This document shows, piece after piece, positions 6,442 to 13,355 of a DNA stretch of 13,355 nucleotides. Source of the stretch: Lachnospiraceae bacterium UBA3401 (GTDB taxonomy: Bacteria; Bacillota; Clostridia; Lachnospirales; Lachnospiraceae); contig DEPD01000084.1 of the NCBI GenBank assembly GCA_002358575.1, positions 1 through 13,355 of the forward strand, read 5' to 3'. Within the stretch, counting starts at the first letter, position 1. Every line of letters starts with the position of its first letter. A program made the position numbers and the translations under genes. The notes under the pieces were generated by a model that did no database searches, was not told the origin of the DNA, and saw only the letters and a program-made list of their open reading frames with translations.

Positions 6442-9400
6442 TTATTGTGCTCCCCCTTCCTTATCCTCTATGCCAAGGCTCTGTTTGATACGCTCCATCG
6501 CGTCTTCTTGGTCCATATCATCAAGATGCCGAACCAACTTTGCACCCAGCTTTTTATCAAAGCCGCACACACTCTTGTAATCACAGTAAGTGCAGGCGTC
6601 AGAATCTTTCTGCTCATATGGATTCAATCCAATCTCACCATCGAGAATCGACACACCAAGCTCTTTAATCTTATGGTTCACATAGGTAGATACTGTTTCA
6701 AAATTCTGATCTGACAGCACAGAAGATGCTTTTGTAAAACTGCCATCTTTCTTTTTCGCCACCGGAATAATATTCGATTTTGTGTCAAAATCCTCATCGA
6801 GAAGCTTTATAATCTCCTCGTTATCGCTGACCATACCTGTCATTTTCAACTCCTCGCGTATCGCCGCCTCAATCTCCGAGGGATCTGGATTCCCTTTTTC
6901 CGTCTCCGTCATAGGATCACTGACATGATAGTAGAGCATCGCTGCAGGAATGACACGCGTATCATTTTTTTCCTTTTGATTTTTTTTGTTTAGCACTTCC
7001 ACCGCCGCATTCATATAGACTACAAGCTGTAATTGAAGTCCATAGTACAGTGCTGCCAAATCAAACTTCTGGTTACCGGATTTGTAATCGATAATCTTAA
7101 CATACAATTTATCATTCTGTTGACAGGTATCCACGCGATCTATCCGTCCAATCAATTGCATTCGCTCTTCCTCAGACAGTGAAATATTGACCGCATTGAG
7201 GTCTGACGTCATCTGAAAAGAAAGCTCAAAGTTCTCTGGCGTAAATGCTCCCTTCTGCAATTGATACTGCAATGTCTGTATTGTACGATTTAAAATTCTA
7301 TGCATTCTCTTAATCATATATTCGTTGCGCTTGCTGCTGTACAAAATCGTCTCCCCGTAGGACACCGCATAATCCTCAAGACATGCGCCCACAATCCGTT
7401 CTCCAGCTTCCTTTGGAAAATCAAACCAAGTATATCCTTCCTCCGCAAGCTTTTCTGAAAAATTTTCCAAGACCGCATGGAATATATTTCCCATATCTAC
7501 ACTTTCAAAACTGTATTTGTCCCGCTCCTCAAGACTCAAACCATACTGTAGAAAATGTGCATAAGAACAAGAAGCAAATTTTTCAAGACGGCTAATACTG
7601 TTTTTCAAAATCTGTCCATACAAAAGCCGTGCAAGCTCTCTTGGAATCCTGTTTCTATCCGCATCAACCAAATAGGAAAATGCTGCTCTGCGCATTTGTT
7701 CTAAAACTGGTGCATACCGCTCATTTTTGACATAGGTGTCATAAAGTGTAATAAAAAGTGGTTTTTCATCCCCAATCTCCTCCGCTGCATAACGCCGCAG
7801 CAATGCAACCAGATAGGTGAGCGCATCCGCAGGCGACTCCATCTGTTCCTCTATCGGGCGCAATTGTGGCTGCGCAATCACAATATTCGGGAACAATCGA
7901 ACCACCGTATTAATTAGATACGCCGGGCGAATACTCTTCCCCTCATTGTCCACCTTTGCATAAGACAGATACAGATATTCTGTTGGTTTTGTCATCATCA
8001 AATAAAGATAAAGTCGCTGTATGTACATTTGCTGCCGTGGTGTCGGCGCAAGTTCATACTCTGATTCCTGTAGAAATTCTCGGTCAATATCAGAGATAAT
8101 CCCACCTGTCCCGTTGTTTTTTGGTATAATTCCATCATTCACTCCAATAAAGAATAATGCTTTGACTTCGCACAGACGTGTTCGCTCAATATCACCAATC
8201 ACAACTTTATCTACGTTTTGCGGAATCGTCCCCACCTTAATCTCAGCAAAACCCGCGTCTAAAATATCTGCAAACTCCTTAACTTCCAGTTCTTCCTCAC
8301 CCAAAAGACCACAGATTTGTTCTAGTAGTTCCATAACCAGTCGATAAATCTGAGCATATTCCTTTGCCTTTACTAAATCCCCCTGCTCTGTAAAATATTG
8401 TTCATACGCGACCAGTTTCTCCTCGATTGAAGCGTTGACAATAAAATTGTACAATGCCTTTACAAGTTCTTTTCCGGTCGCTTTTTTCTCTGATTTTTTT
8501 TGCATGAGCGGCTCTAGCATTGCAACGACCTTCTCCCTGATTGCATTTAACCCATCGAGTGTGGACGCTGCTTCTTCCTGTTTCTTTATGCGCCTAGTAA
8601 ATTTTTTATGCCATGCCTTTTTGCCTCGTATTCCCATTGTGAGACAATAATTTTCCAGTTTGTCTGTCTCGTCCGGCGTCACTCCCGCCATGCCGCAGCG
8701 CAGGAAATGAAAAACTGCCTCATAAGAGTATTCTTGTATGACCACCAGCAACGCGCTGCGAATAAATTCAATAAATGGATTTAGAACTAGTTTGTTGGTC
8801 TGATCTAAAAAGTATGGAATATCAAAGCGTTGAAACATTTCTTGCGCCAGAAATCCATATCGTTCCAAGTCTCCTGTCACCACAGCAATATCGCGGTAAC
8901 AATAATTTTTTTCACGCACTAACCTGCGGATTTCAAGACAGACTTGCCGCAGCTCCTCCTTGGGTGTAGAAGCCTCAAAAACATGAATGCTCTCTTGTTT
9001 TCCTTTGTACTCCTGCGCCGGATACCGAAAAAGTGTGCGCTCAAGATGTGACAAGCCAGGATTTTCCTGATATCGGTGAACCACCGCATCTGTAATACGC
9101 GTATCCTTCTCCCGTCGAACACCAACCTCCTTACAAAGTCGGTCAAGATCATGTATTGTCTTTTTGCTCAGATAAAAAAGCTTCTGTTCCCCATCTTGTA
9201 TATAAGCATCTTCCTCCACACCCATTGTCACAGTCACAATTACTTCCTGTGCCTGCAACATCAATTCCTGTATCACATTATACTGCACAGGTGTAAAACC
9301 AGTAAATCCGTCAAAAACAATCACGCTGCCTCTCACAACTTTGGACCGTGGTAGCACTTTTCTAAGGATATCCAATGTCTCTTCTGTCGTGATGTAGCGC

Positions 9401-9915
9401 TCGTTAATATAATTTAAAAAGCCTTCATATAATAAATGCAAATCTTTTAATTTATAGGCAAGCACATTCCTTTTGGAGGCATATTCACACAATTTCTCTA
9501 CATCTTTTGTGCCAATACCATATTGCATAAACTCGGACAGAGCCGATTTCACCTCACTAATATAACCTGGTTTTCGAATATTGCGTCTCATAACCCCAAG
9601 CTCGTCCTCTATTCCTGCTGCCACACGCCGCAGCACCAAACTTTTTCCAGTATCGTCAAGCACTGGTTTATCGTTGCCGCCCACCTCCTCAAAAATGCGA
9701 TGGGATAATCTGCCAAAACTGAGCACATCAATATTCATAATTCCCTTGTTGGGGTGACGCCTTACCATCTCAAGCTGTGTCTGCATTGTAAATTGGTCTG
9801 GTACAACAATCAAATAATTGGCATGAGGATTTGCCATTGATTCTTCGATAATGTAATTGTAAAGCTGGAAGCTTTTGCCGGAACCTGACGCACCAATAAA
9901 AAACCGTAATCCCAT
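6442..9915 (-). CDS. addB: ATP-dependent helicase/nuclease subunit B
   Basis: The 1157-aa protein is the second subunit of AddAB, which processes double-strand breaks together with AddA encoded immediately downstream. The N-terminus has Walker A, G-A-S-G-S-G-K-S at residues 8-15. The C-terminal nuclease has D926, D943 and K945 (the D-Y-K-S-G segment) followed by a Q-L-Q-L-x-x-Y motif. Four cysteines for the family's iron-sulfur cluster are present: C783, then C1108, C1111 and C1117. The spacing of the last three matches that known for Bacillus AddB, and the length is also close to that of the Bacillus protein. The ATG at 9915 has AAGGA about 7 nt upstream. It is the first gene of the operon and is divergent from pepF; the 198-nt region between them carries a tandem repeat rather than an obvious strong promoter. 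Confidence 0.97.
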   Translation of the reverse strand: MGLRFFIGASGSGKSFQLYNYIIEESMANPHANYLIVVPDQFTMQTQLEMVRRHPNKGIMNIDVLSFGRLSHRIFEEVGGNDKPVLDDTGKSLVLRRVAAGIEDELGVMRRNIRKPGYISEVKSALSEFMQYGIGTKDVEKLCEYASKRNVLAYKLKDLHLLYEGFLNYINERYITTEETLDILRKVLPRSKVVRGSVIVFDGFTGFTPVQYNVIQELMLQAQEVIVTVTMGVEEDAYIQDGEQKLFYLSKKTIHDLDRLCKEVGVRREKDTRITDAVVHRYQENPGLSHLERTLFRYPAQEYKGKQESIHVFEASTPKEELRQVCLEIRRLVREKNYCYRDIAVVTGDLERYGFLAQEMFQRFDIPYFLDQTNKLVLNPFIEFIRSALLVVIQEYSYEAVFHFLRCGMAGVTPDETDKLENYCLTMGIRGKKAWHKKFTRRIKKQEEAASTLDGLNAIREKVVAMLEPLMQKKSEKKATGKELVKALYNFIVNASIEEKLVAYEQYFTEQGDLVKAKEYAQIYRLVMELLEQICGLLGEEELEVKEFADILDAGFAEIKVGTIPQNVDKVVIGDIERTRLCEVKALFFIGVNDGIIPKNNGTGGIISDIDREFLQESEYELAPTPRQQMYIQRLYLYLMMTKPTEYLYLSYAKVDNEGKSIRPAYLINTVVRLFPNIVIAQPQLRPIEEQMESPADALTYLVALLRRYAAEEIGDEKPLFITLYDTYVKNERYAPVLEQMRRAAFSYLVDADRNRIPRELARLLYGQILKNSISRLEKFASCSYAHFLQYGLSLEERDKYSFESVDMGNIFHAVLENFSEKLAEEGYTWFDFPKEAGERIVGACLEDYAVSYGETILYSSKRNEYMIKRMHRILNRTIQTLQYQLQKGAFTPENFELSFQMTSDLNAVNISLSEEERMQLIGRIDRVDTCQQNDKLYVKIIDYKSGNQKFDLAALYYGLQLQLVVYMNAAVEVLNKKNQKEKNDTRVIPAAMLYYHVSDPMTETEKGNPDPSEIEAAIREELKMTGMVSDNEEIIKLLDEDFDTKSNIIPVAKKKDGSFTKASSVLSDQNFETVSTYVNHKIKELGVSILDGEIGLNPYEQKDSDACTYCDYKSVCGFDKKLGAKLVRHLDDMDQEDAMERIKQSLGIEDKEGGAQ

Positions 9916-9918
9916 ATT

Positions 9919-10014
9919 CTAATCCTTCGTTACTGTTCATGGTCTGGGAGTCGCCCATAGCAACTAATCCATTACAATTCACACTCATGCCAGACTTTGA
10001 AAAGCAACTAATCC
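9919..10014. repeat. Two-unit tandem repeat in the addB-pepF intergenic region
   Basis: Two units lie head to tail: 9930-9970 and 9971-10014. Each begins with a variant of one 12-nt motif (GTTACTGTTCAT and ATTACAATTCAC) and ends with the identical 12-mer AGCAACTAATCC (9959-9970 and 10003-10014). The middle parts differ, although GTCTGG (9942-9947) and CCAGAC (9990-9995) form a small inverted repeat between them. A third partial copy, CTAATCC, sits at 9919-9925, and its minus-strand complement lies between the AAGGA and the ATG of addB. The starting motif also occurs at the right edge of the window. Confidence 0.65.
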
Positions 10015-10050
10015 TTCTTTTTTATTTTCTCTTCATATTAGTCTAGCATA

Positions 10051-10077
10051 ATGACAGATAAAATGGTAGACTATTAT
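10051..10077 (+). promoter_or_regulatory. Weak candidate promoter for pepF
   Basis: ATGACA (10051-10056) and TATTAT (10072-10077) each match the sigma-A consensus at five of six positions. The spacer is only 15 nt, shorter than the usual 17. It is the best pair I can find between the tandem repeat and the pepF start. Confidence 0.3.
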
Positions 10078-10113
10078 TAGGAAAGATTTATGGATATAAA
10101 GGAGACTAAATGA

Positions 10114-11931
10114 ATGAACAACCAACAAAACGAAACCGAAAGTTATGAGAAACGCAGTGATGTGCCCAGAGAATACACTTGGGCTGTAGAAGACCTCTAC
10201 GCAAGTGATGCGGACTGGAAAAAAGATTTGGAGAAGTTAAAGGAAATAATTCCGCAGATTGAATCTTTTCGCGGAAAGATTAGCAAGAGTGCAGACAGTC
10301 TACTTGACTTCTTGCGGTTGCAAGATGAGATTTTTGTGCTGATTGACAAATTTGCAAACTATTCGCTGCGAAAGGCAGACGAGGACACAAAAAATACGAC
10401 TTATCAAGGATATAAAGACCAGACAATGGGTGTGTGTGTAGAAATTTCCTCTGCCTTGTCGTTTGCAGAACCAGAAATCCTCGAAATTCCTGATGATACA
10501 TTAAAGACATTTTATGAAGATCAGCCTTCACTCTCTATATATAGAAGATGTCTAAATGATATTCTTCGGAAAAAGGCGCATATTCTAAGCGATTCTGAGG
10601 AGAAAATTCTCGCTGCTGCTGGAGACCTTGCACAGTCGCCAGAAGATATCTTTGGTCTTTTAAACGACGCAGATATGACCTATGAATCCGTATCAGATAT
10701 TGAGGGAAACCGCCTGGCTGTAACCCATGCAAGCTTTATTCCTCTGATGCAAAATTATGATAGAAATGTCAGAAAAGATGCGTTTGAGTCACTGTACAAA
10801 ACCTATGATGAACACAAAAATACTTCCGCAGCAATCCTGTCTGCACAGATGAAGCAGCTCAATTTCTTTGCAAAAATGCGCAAGTACAATAGCCCATTGG
10901 AAGCGGCACTCGACCACACCAATGTGGACCCACAAGTGTACTATAACCTAATTGAAGCTGTACATGAGAATATGGCGTCCATGTACAAATATGTGCGTCT
11001 TAGAAAGAAACTGTTAAAAGTAGACGAGCTTCACATGTATGATTTGTATGTCCCAATGGTGTCAAACGCGGAACGCAGCATTTCATTTGCAGAAACCAAA
11101 GAAAATATCCGCGAAGCCCTTGCTGTTCTCGGTGAAGATTATGTAGCGCTCCTCGACGAAGGATTCCAAAACCGCTGGATTGACATCTATGAAAATACTG
11201 GAAAACGCAGCGGTGCATATTCTAGTGGCTGCCGTATTCATCCCTATGTTCTACTAAACTATAAAAATAATCTTGACAGCGAATTTACCACTGTTCATGA
11301 GATGGGACATGCATTGCACTCCTACCTCTCCAACAAAAATCAGCCTGTTATAGATTCAGACTATGTAATCTTTGTGGCAGAAGTTGCTTCCACCTGTAAT
11401 GAAGCACTATTAATGCAGTATTTACTGAAAAAGACAACCGACAAAAAAGAACGGGCATATTTAATCAATTATTTCTTAGAACAGTTTCGGACAACACTTT
11501 ACCGCCAGACAATGTTTGCAGAGTTTGAGTTAAAAATGAGCCAAATGATACAGAATGGAGAAAGCATTAACTCAGAATCGGCTTGCAAGGTCTATCACGA
11601 TCTGATTGATCTATACTTTGGTAAGGATATTGCACATGATGCAAAGATAGATTTAGAGTGGGCACGTATTCCACACTTCTTCTATAACTTCTATGTGTAT
11701 CAGTACGCTACTGGATTTTCTGCTGCGATTGCACTTTCACAGAAAATCTTAAACGAGGGAACTCCAGCAGTAAAAGCGTATAAAGAATGGTTCTTAAGTG
11801 CTGGATGTTCTAAAGACCCTGTGTCTATCTTAAAAGACGCTGGCGTTGACATGTCCACAAAAAAACCTGTCGAGGAAGCGCTAAAGCTGTTTGACAGCTT
11901 AGTTGACGAGATGGCTCAACTAATGCGGTAA
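10114..11931 (+). CDS. pepF: Oligoendopeptidase F (M3 family zinc metallopeptidase)
   Basis: This 605-aa cytoplasmic enzyme cleaves short peptides, typically of about 7-17 residues, and contributes to peptide turnover. The zinc site is intact: H-E-M-G-H with H395, E396 and H399, and the third ligand E423 in the A-E-V-A-S-T segment. The G-K-R-S-G-A-Y-S-S-G stretch at 363-372, ahead of the zinc site, and the C-terminal F-L-S-A-G-C-S-K-D-P segment are typical of the PepF branch. The N-terminal helical domain covers roughly the first 200 residues, and there is no signal peptide. Length is normal (about 600 aa). The start at 10114 has AAAGGAG ending 9 nt upstream; an overlapping ATG at 10110 is in another frame and stops after 12 codons. 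It is transcribed alone, away from addB, and ends at a shared terminator. Confidence 0.95.
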   Translation: MNNQQNETESYEKRSDVPREYTWAVEDLYASDADWKKDLEKLKEIIPQIESFRGKISKSADSLLDFLRLQDEIFVLIDKFANYSLRKADEDTKNTTYQGYKDQTMGVCVEISSALSFAEPEILEIPDDTLKTFYEDQPSLSIYRRCLNDILRKKAHILSDSEEKILAAAGDLAQSPEDIFGLLNDADMTYESVSDIEGNRLAVTHASFIPLMQNYDRNVRKDAFESLYKTYDEHKNTSAAILSAQMKQLNFFAKMRKYNSPLEAALDHTNVDPQVYYNLIEAVHENMASMYKYVRLRKKLLKVDELHMYDLYVPMVSNAERSISFAETKENIREALAVLGEDYVALLDEGFQNRWIDIYENTGKRSGAYSSGCRIHPYVLLNYKNNLDSEFTTVHEMGHALHSYLSNKNQPVIDSDYVIFVAEVASTCNEALLMQYLLKKTTDKKERAYLINYFLEQFRTTLYRQTMFAEFELKMSQMIQNGESINSESACKVYHDLIDLYFGKDIAHDAKIDLEWARIPHFFYNFYVYQYATGFSAAIALSQKILNEGTPAVKAYKEWFLSAGCSKDPVSILKDAGVDMSTKKPVEEALKLFDSLVDEMAQLMR

Positions 11932-11950
11932 TCCCTTCTTTGACAAATCC

Positions 11951-11995
11951 AAAACCTCTGCCCATCTTTGCAAAATGCAGATGGACAGAGGTTTT
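11951..11995. terminator. Bidirectional hairpin terminator
   Basis: AAAACCTCTG (11951-11960) pairs with CAGAGGTTTT (11986-11995). After one C/A mismatch, CCATCT (11962-11967) pairs with AGATGG (11979-11984), closing an 11-nt loop. The stem is flanked by A-rich and T-rich arms, so each strand reads into a U-run. It lies 20 nt after the pepF stop and 19 nt beyond the stop of the convergent kinase gene, so it fits both. Confidence 0.85.
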
Positions 11996-12014
11996 AAATT
12001 TGCTGGCTGCGCTT

Positions 12015-12515
12015 TTATTTCAGTCTCTTTGCCAGCTCTGTAACAATCTCACGAATATTTTTATTTTCACAATCTACTGTCATATTGGCATATTTTTCAT
12101 ATAAGGGTACTCGTTCCTCATACAGTCCACGAAGCGTCAAACCTTCCCTGAGAACAACGCCGCGTTCTGTTAAGTCTCCCAGACGTTCCTGAATGCTTTC
12201 ATAGGGCAGCTTTAGATAGACAACCATTGCAATGCTGCGCAAATGCTCCATCGCTTGCTCACTGTAAATCGCACTGCCGCCTGTAGCAATGACCGCGGTC
12301 TTCGGATGCAGCGCTGCATTTACTCTGCTCTCAATGGCAAGAAATCCCTCCAGTCCATTCTCCTCTATCAACTCATGAAGTTTTTTCCCCTCCTGCTCCT
12401 GAATTACAAGGTCTGAGTCCACAAAAGACATGCCCATATTCTTTGCAAGCACTACGCCAATTGAACTCTTGCCTGCGCCAGGCATTCCAATCAATACAAT
12501 ATTTTTTGCCTTCAA
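12015..12515 (-). CDS. Shikimate kinase-like P-loop kinase, atypical
   Basis: The protein is 166 aa when started at TTG 12515. That start follows AGGAG by 8 nt and begins M-K-A-K-N-I-V-L-I-G; the GTG at 12524 touches its AGGA and is less likely. The fold is that of shikimate kinase (AroK), with Walker A G-M-P-G-A-G-K-S at 10-17, D33 and D35 in the V-D-S-D segment, G-G-S at 79-81 and the lid-side R-V-P-L-Y starting at R135. Two features depart from true AroK. The F-R-x-x-E motif that binds the shikimate carboxylate reads F58-L-A-I-E62, with Leu in place of Arg, and the usual G-G-G reads G-G-S. No other aromatic pathway gene is nearby. It may phosphorylate another small molecule. It is the last gene of the operon, 22 nt after ridA, and ends at the terminator shared with pepF. 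Confidence 0.85.
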   Translation of the reverse strand: MKAKNIVLIGMPGAGKSSIGVVLAKNMGMSFVDSDLVIQEQEGKKLHELIEENGLEGFLAIESRVNAALHPKTAVIATGGSAIYSEQAMEHLRSIAMVVYLKLPYESIQERLGDLTERGVVLREGLTLRGLYEERVPLYEKYANMTVDCENKNIREIVTELAKRLK

Positions 12516-12537
12516 GTATCTCACTCCTAGTTGTCAT

Positions 12538-12915
12538 CTAATCCCCAAGATACGCAATCACCTCAACCTCACAGAGCACATTTTTGGGCAAATCCTTTAC
12601 TGCAACACAGCTCCTTGCTGGATTCTGTGTGAAATACTTTGCATACACTTCATTAAAGGCTGCAAAATCAGCAATATCCGCCAAAAAACAGGTTGTCTTT
12701 ACCACGCGGTCATAATCTGCGCCTGCCGTTTTTAAAATCGCACCCACATTTTTCATGGATTGTTCTGCCTGTGCTGTAATGTCCTGTGCCTCCACATTTC
12801 CGGTCTCAGGATTAATTGGAATTTGGCCAGACGCATACAAAAAATCTCCTGCAAGAACTGCTTGTGAATACGGACCGATTGCTGCCGGCGCCTTATCTGT
12901 ACTAATTTTTTTCAT
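12538..12915 (-). CDS. ridA: RidA family reactive intermediate (enamine/imine) deaminase
   Basis: The 125-aa protein matches the Rid/YjgF/YER057c/UK114 family in length and sequence. RidA forms a trimer in the cytoplasm and hydrolyses 2-aminoacrylate and related enamines or imines to keto acids, which protects PLP enzymes. Key residues of the RidA subgroup are present: G-P-Y-S-Q near 14-18 (Y16), Y-A-S-G-Q-I-P at 27-33 (G30), R101 and C103 in the A-R-S-C-V segment, and E116 in the E-V-E segment. The arginine that binds the substrate carboxylate marks an active deaminase. The start at 12915 is chosen for AAAGGAGG directly upstream; an in-frame ATG at 12948 would overlap the preceding gene. It sits 13 nt after the 79-aa gene, whose stop codon overlaps the ridA ribosome binding site (TAAAGGAGG). 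Confidence 0.95.
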   Translation of the reverse strand: MKKISTDKAPAAIGPYSQAVLAGDFLYASGQIPINPETGNVEAQDITAQAEQSMKNVGAILKTAGADYDRVVKTTCFLADIADFAAFNEVYAKYFTQNPARSCVAVKDLPKNVLCEVEVIAYLGD

Positions 12916-12928
12916 AAAATTTCCTCCT

Positions 12929-13168
12929 TTATACTTCTTCCTCATCAAACTCTACAATAACATAATAGCCTCTTGTGTTTTCCTCCACAGAAACCACTGT
13001 GCCACTCTTTGACTGAAGCCTGTCCCGAAAAGGGATATTTCCAGACATCGCTACAGCCGGATTAATCGTATAATAATAATTGCTTGGCAGAACACCCTCT
13101 GTGACCGTGACCATATCACCCGCCTTCACTTGACCGGGACGCTCCATCTTAAAATCCATTCTGCGCAT
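12929..13168 (-). CDS. Small conserved-looking protein of unknown function
   Basis: I do not recognise this 79-aa protein. The start at 13168 follows GGAAGGAAG with about 8 nt spacing; the longer frame from 13219 has no ribosome binding site. It starts with a basic M-R-R-M-D-F-K segment. It then has K-A-G-D-M-V-T-V at 15-22, a tyrosine triplet at 31-33, and a C-terminal half with S-G-T-V-V-S-V and Y-Y-V-I-V-E-F ending in an acidic tail. The alternating beta pattern with a K-x-G-D-x-V turn resembles small SH3-like or KOW-type barrels, which is inference only. There are no cysteines, signal peptide or membrane segment. It is the first gene of an operon with ridA and the AroK-like kinase. A TTGACT at 13214-13219 (minus strand) could be a -35, but no convincing -10 follows. 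Confidence 0.7.
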   Translation of the reverse strand: MRRMDFKMERPGQVKAGDMVTVTEGVLPSNYYYTINPAVAMSGNIPFRDRLQSKSGTVVSVEENTRGYYVIVEFDEEEV

Positions 13169-13267
13169 AGATATCACTTCCTTCCATATCATCTTGTGCC
13201 CGTATAACAAAAAAGTCAAGGAAATCTTACAGATTCTACAACAGAATTTATGTTACTTTTCACACCC

Positions 13268-13292
13268 GCACCATGCACTTTCTGCATGGTGT
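13268..13292. other. Strong hairpin 1
   Basis: CACCATGCA (13269-13277) and TGCATGGTG (13283-13291) form a perfect 9-bp stem around the 5-nt loop CTTTC, extended by one G-U pair. No T-run follows on either strand, so it is not a typical terminator by itself. Confidence 0.7.
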
Positions 13293-13301
13293 CGGATCCA
13301 G

Positions 13302-13333
13302 CGCCCAAATGCCACAAAGCAGGCATTTGGGCG
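13302..13333. other. Strong hairpin 2
   Basis: CGCCCAAATGCC (13302-13313) and GGCATTTGGGCG (13322-13333) form a perfect 12-bp, GC-rich stem with the 8-nt loop ACAAAGCA. It begins 9 nt after hairpin 1. It could be a terminator or processing signal for a gene beyond the right edge, but lacks a T-run on either strand. Confidence 0.75.
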
Positions 13334-13355
13334 TGCATCAATTGTTGCAATTCAC

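Larger units (their letters stand above)
13252..13355. repeat. Intergenic repeat element with paired 12-nt motifs (cut by window end)
   Basis: GTTACTTTTCAC (13252-13263) and GTTGCAATTCAC (13344-13355) are direct repeats of one motif that flank two hairpins. The same motif heads both units of the tandem repeat at 9930-10014. The element lies upstream of the 79-aa gene and continues out of the window, so its right end is unknown. The resemblance suggests a dispersed intergenic repeat, not a gene. Confidence 0.5.

Noticed and set aside
6175..6714. Plus-strand open frame across the addB/addA junction
   Set aside because: It is antisense to two well-supported genes and shows no motif; it is a shadow frame.
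9770..9988. 72-codon minus-strand open frame crossing the tandem repeat and the addB start
   Set aside because: It overlaps addB in another frame, lacks a ribosome binding site, and its open length follows from the repeat sequence; a leader peptide is not supported.
9930..10014. Possible CRISPR-like array
   Set aside because: There are only two or three short, partly diverged repeats, no uniform spacers and no cas genes in the window.

Overview
The window looks like ordinary chromosome from a low-to-moderate GC Clostridia-type Firmicute, most likely Lachnospiraceae. Reasons: an addB-addA recombination pair (the Firmicute counterpart of RecBCD), an M3 oligoendopeptidase F, AGGAGG-type ribosome binding sites on almost every gene, sigma-A promoters of TTGACA/TATAAT type, and some GTG/TTG starts. 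This placement is inference from gene content; no rRNA, tRNA, CRISPR array, phage gene, transposase or origin is visible.

Layout, left to right. (1) At the left edge are the first codons of a possible minus-strand regulator, with a textbook minus-strand promoter and an inverted repeat over its -10. (2) A plus-strand flavin-reductase-like flavoprotein (366-869) has its own strong promoter at 300-328. (3) A long minus-strand block reads right to left: addB (6442-9915), addA (2551-6441), a HAD phosphatase (1878-2558) and a CPBP membrane protease homologue (885-1796). addB/addA abut with no gap and addA/HAD overlap by 8 nt, so the first three are clearly one translationally coupled operon. The CPBP gene follows after 81 nt containing an inverted repeat. 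(4) pepF (10114-11931) is divergent from addB and ends at a hairpin that can serve as a terminator for both strands. (5) A second minus-strand operon reads: a 79-aa protein of unknown function (12929-13168), ridA (12538-12915) and a shikimate-kinase-like P-loop kinase (12015-12515). (6) The right edge (13252-13355) holds two strong hairpins between two copies of a 12-nt motif.

How the genes work together. AddA and AddB form the double-strand-break resection helicase-nuclease that prepares 3' ends for RecA. AddA keeps all UvrD-like helicase motifs and its nuclease; AddB keeps its nuclease and four Fe-S cysteines. The HAD phosphatase, CPBP protein, RidA and PepF are housekeeping or repair-type metabolic functions without an obvious shared pathway.

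Most of the window is conventional. The points worth a second look are a short repeat family shared by the addB-pepF intergenic region and the right edge, the AroK-like kinase lacking the expected shikimate-binding arginine, the unrecognised 79-aa protein ahead of ridA, and the small regulatory structures at 125-165 and 1841-1894. I see no convincing evidence of a wholly new multi-gene system here.
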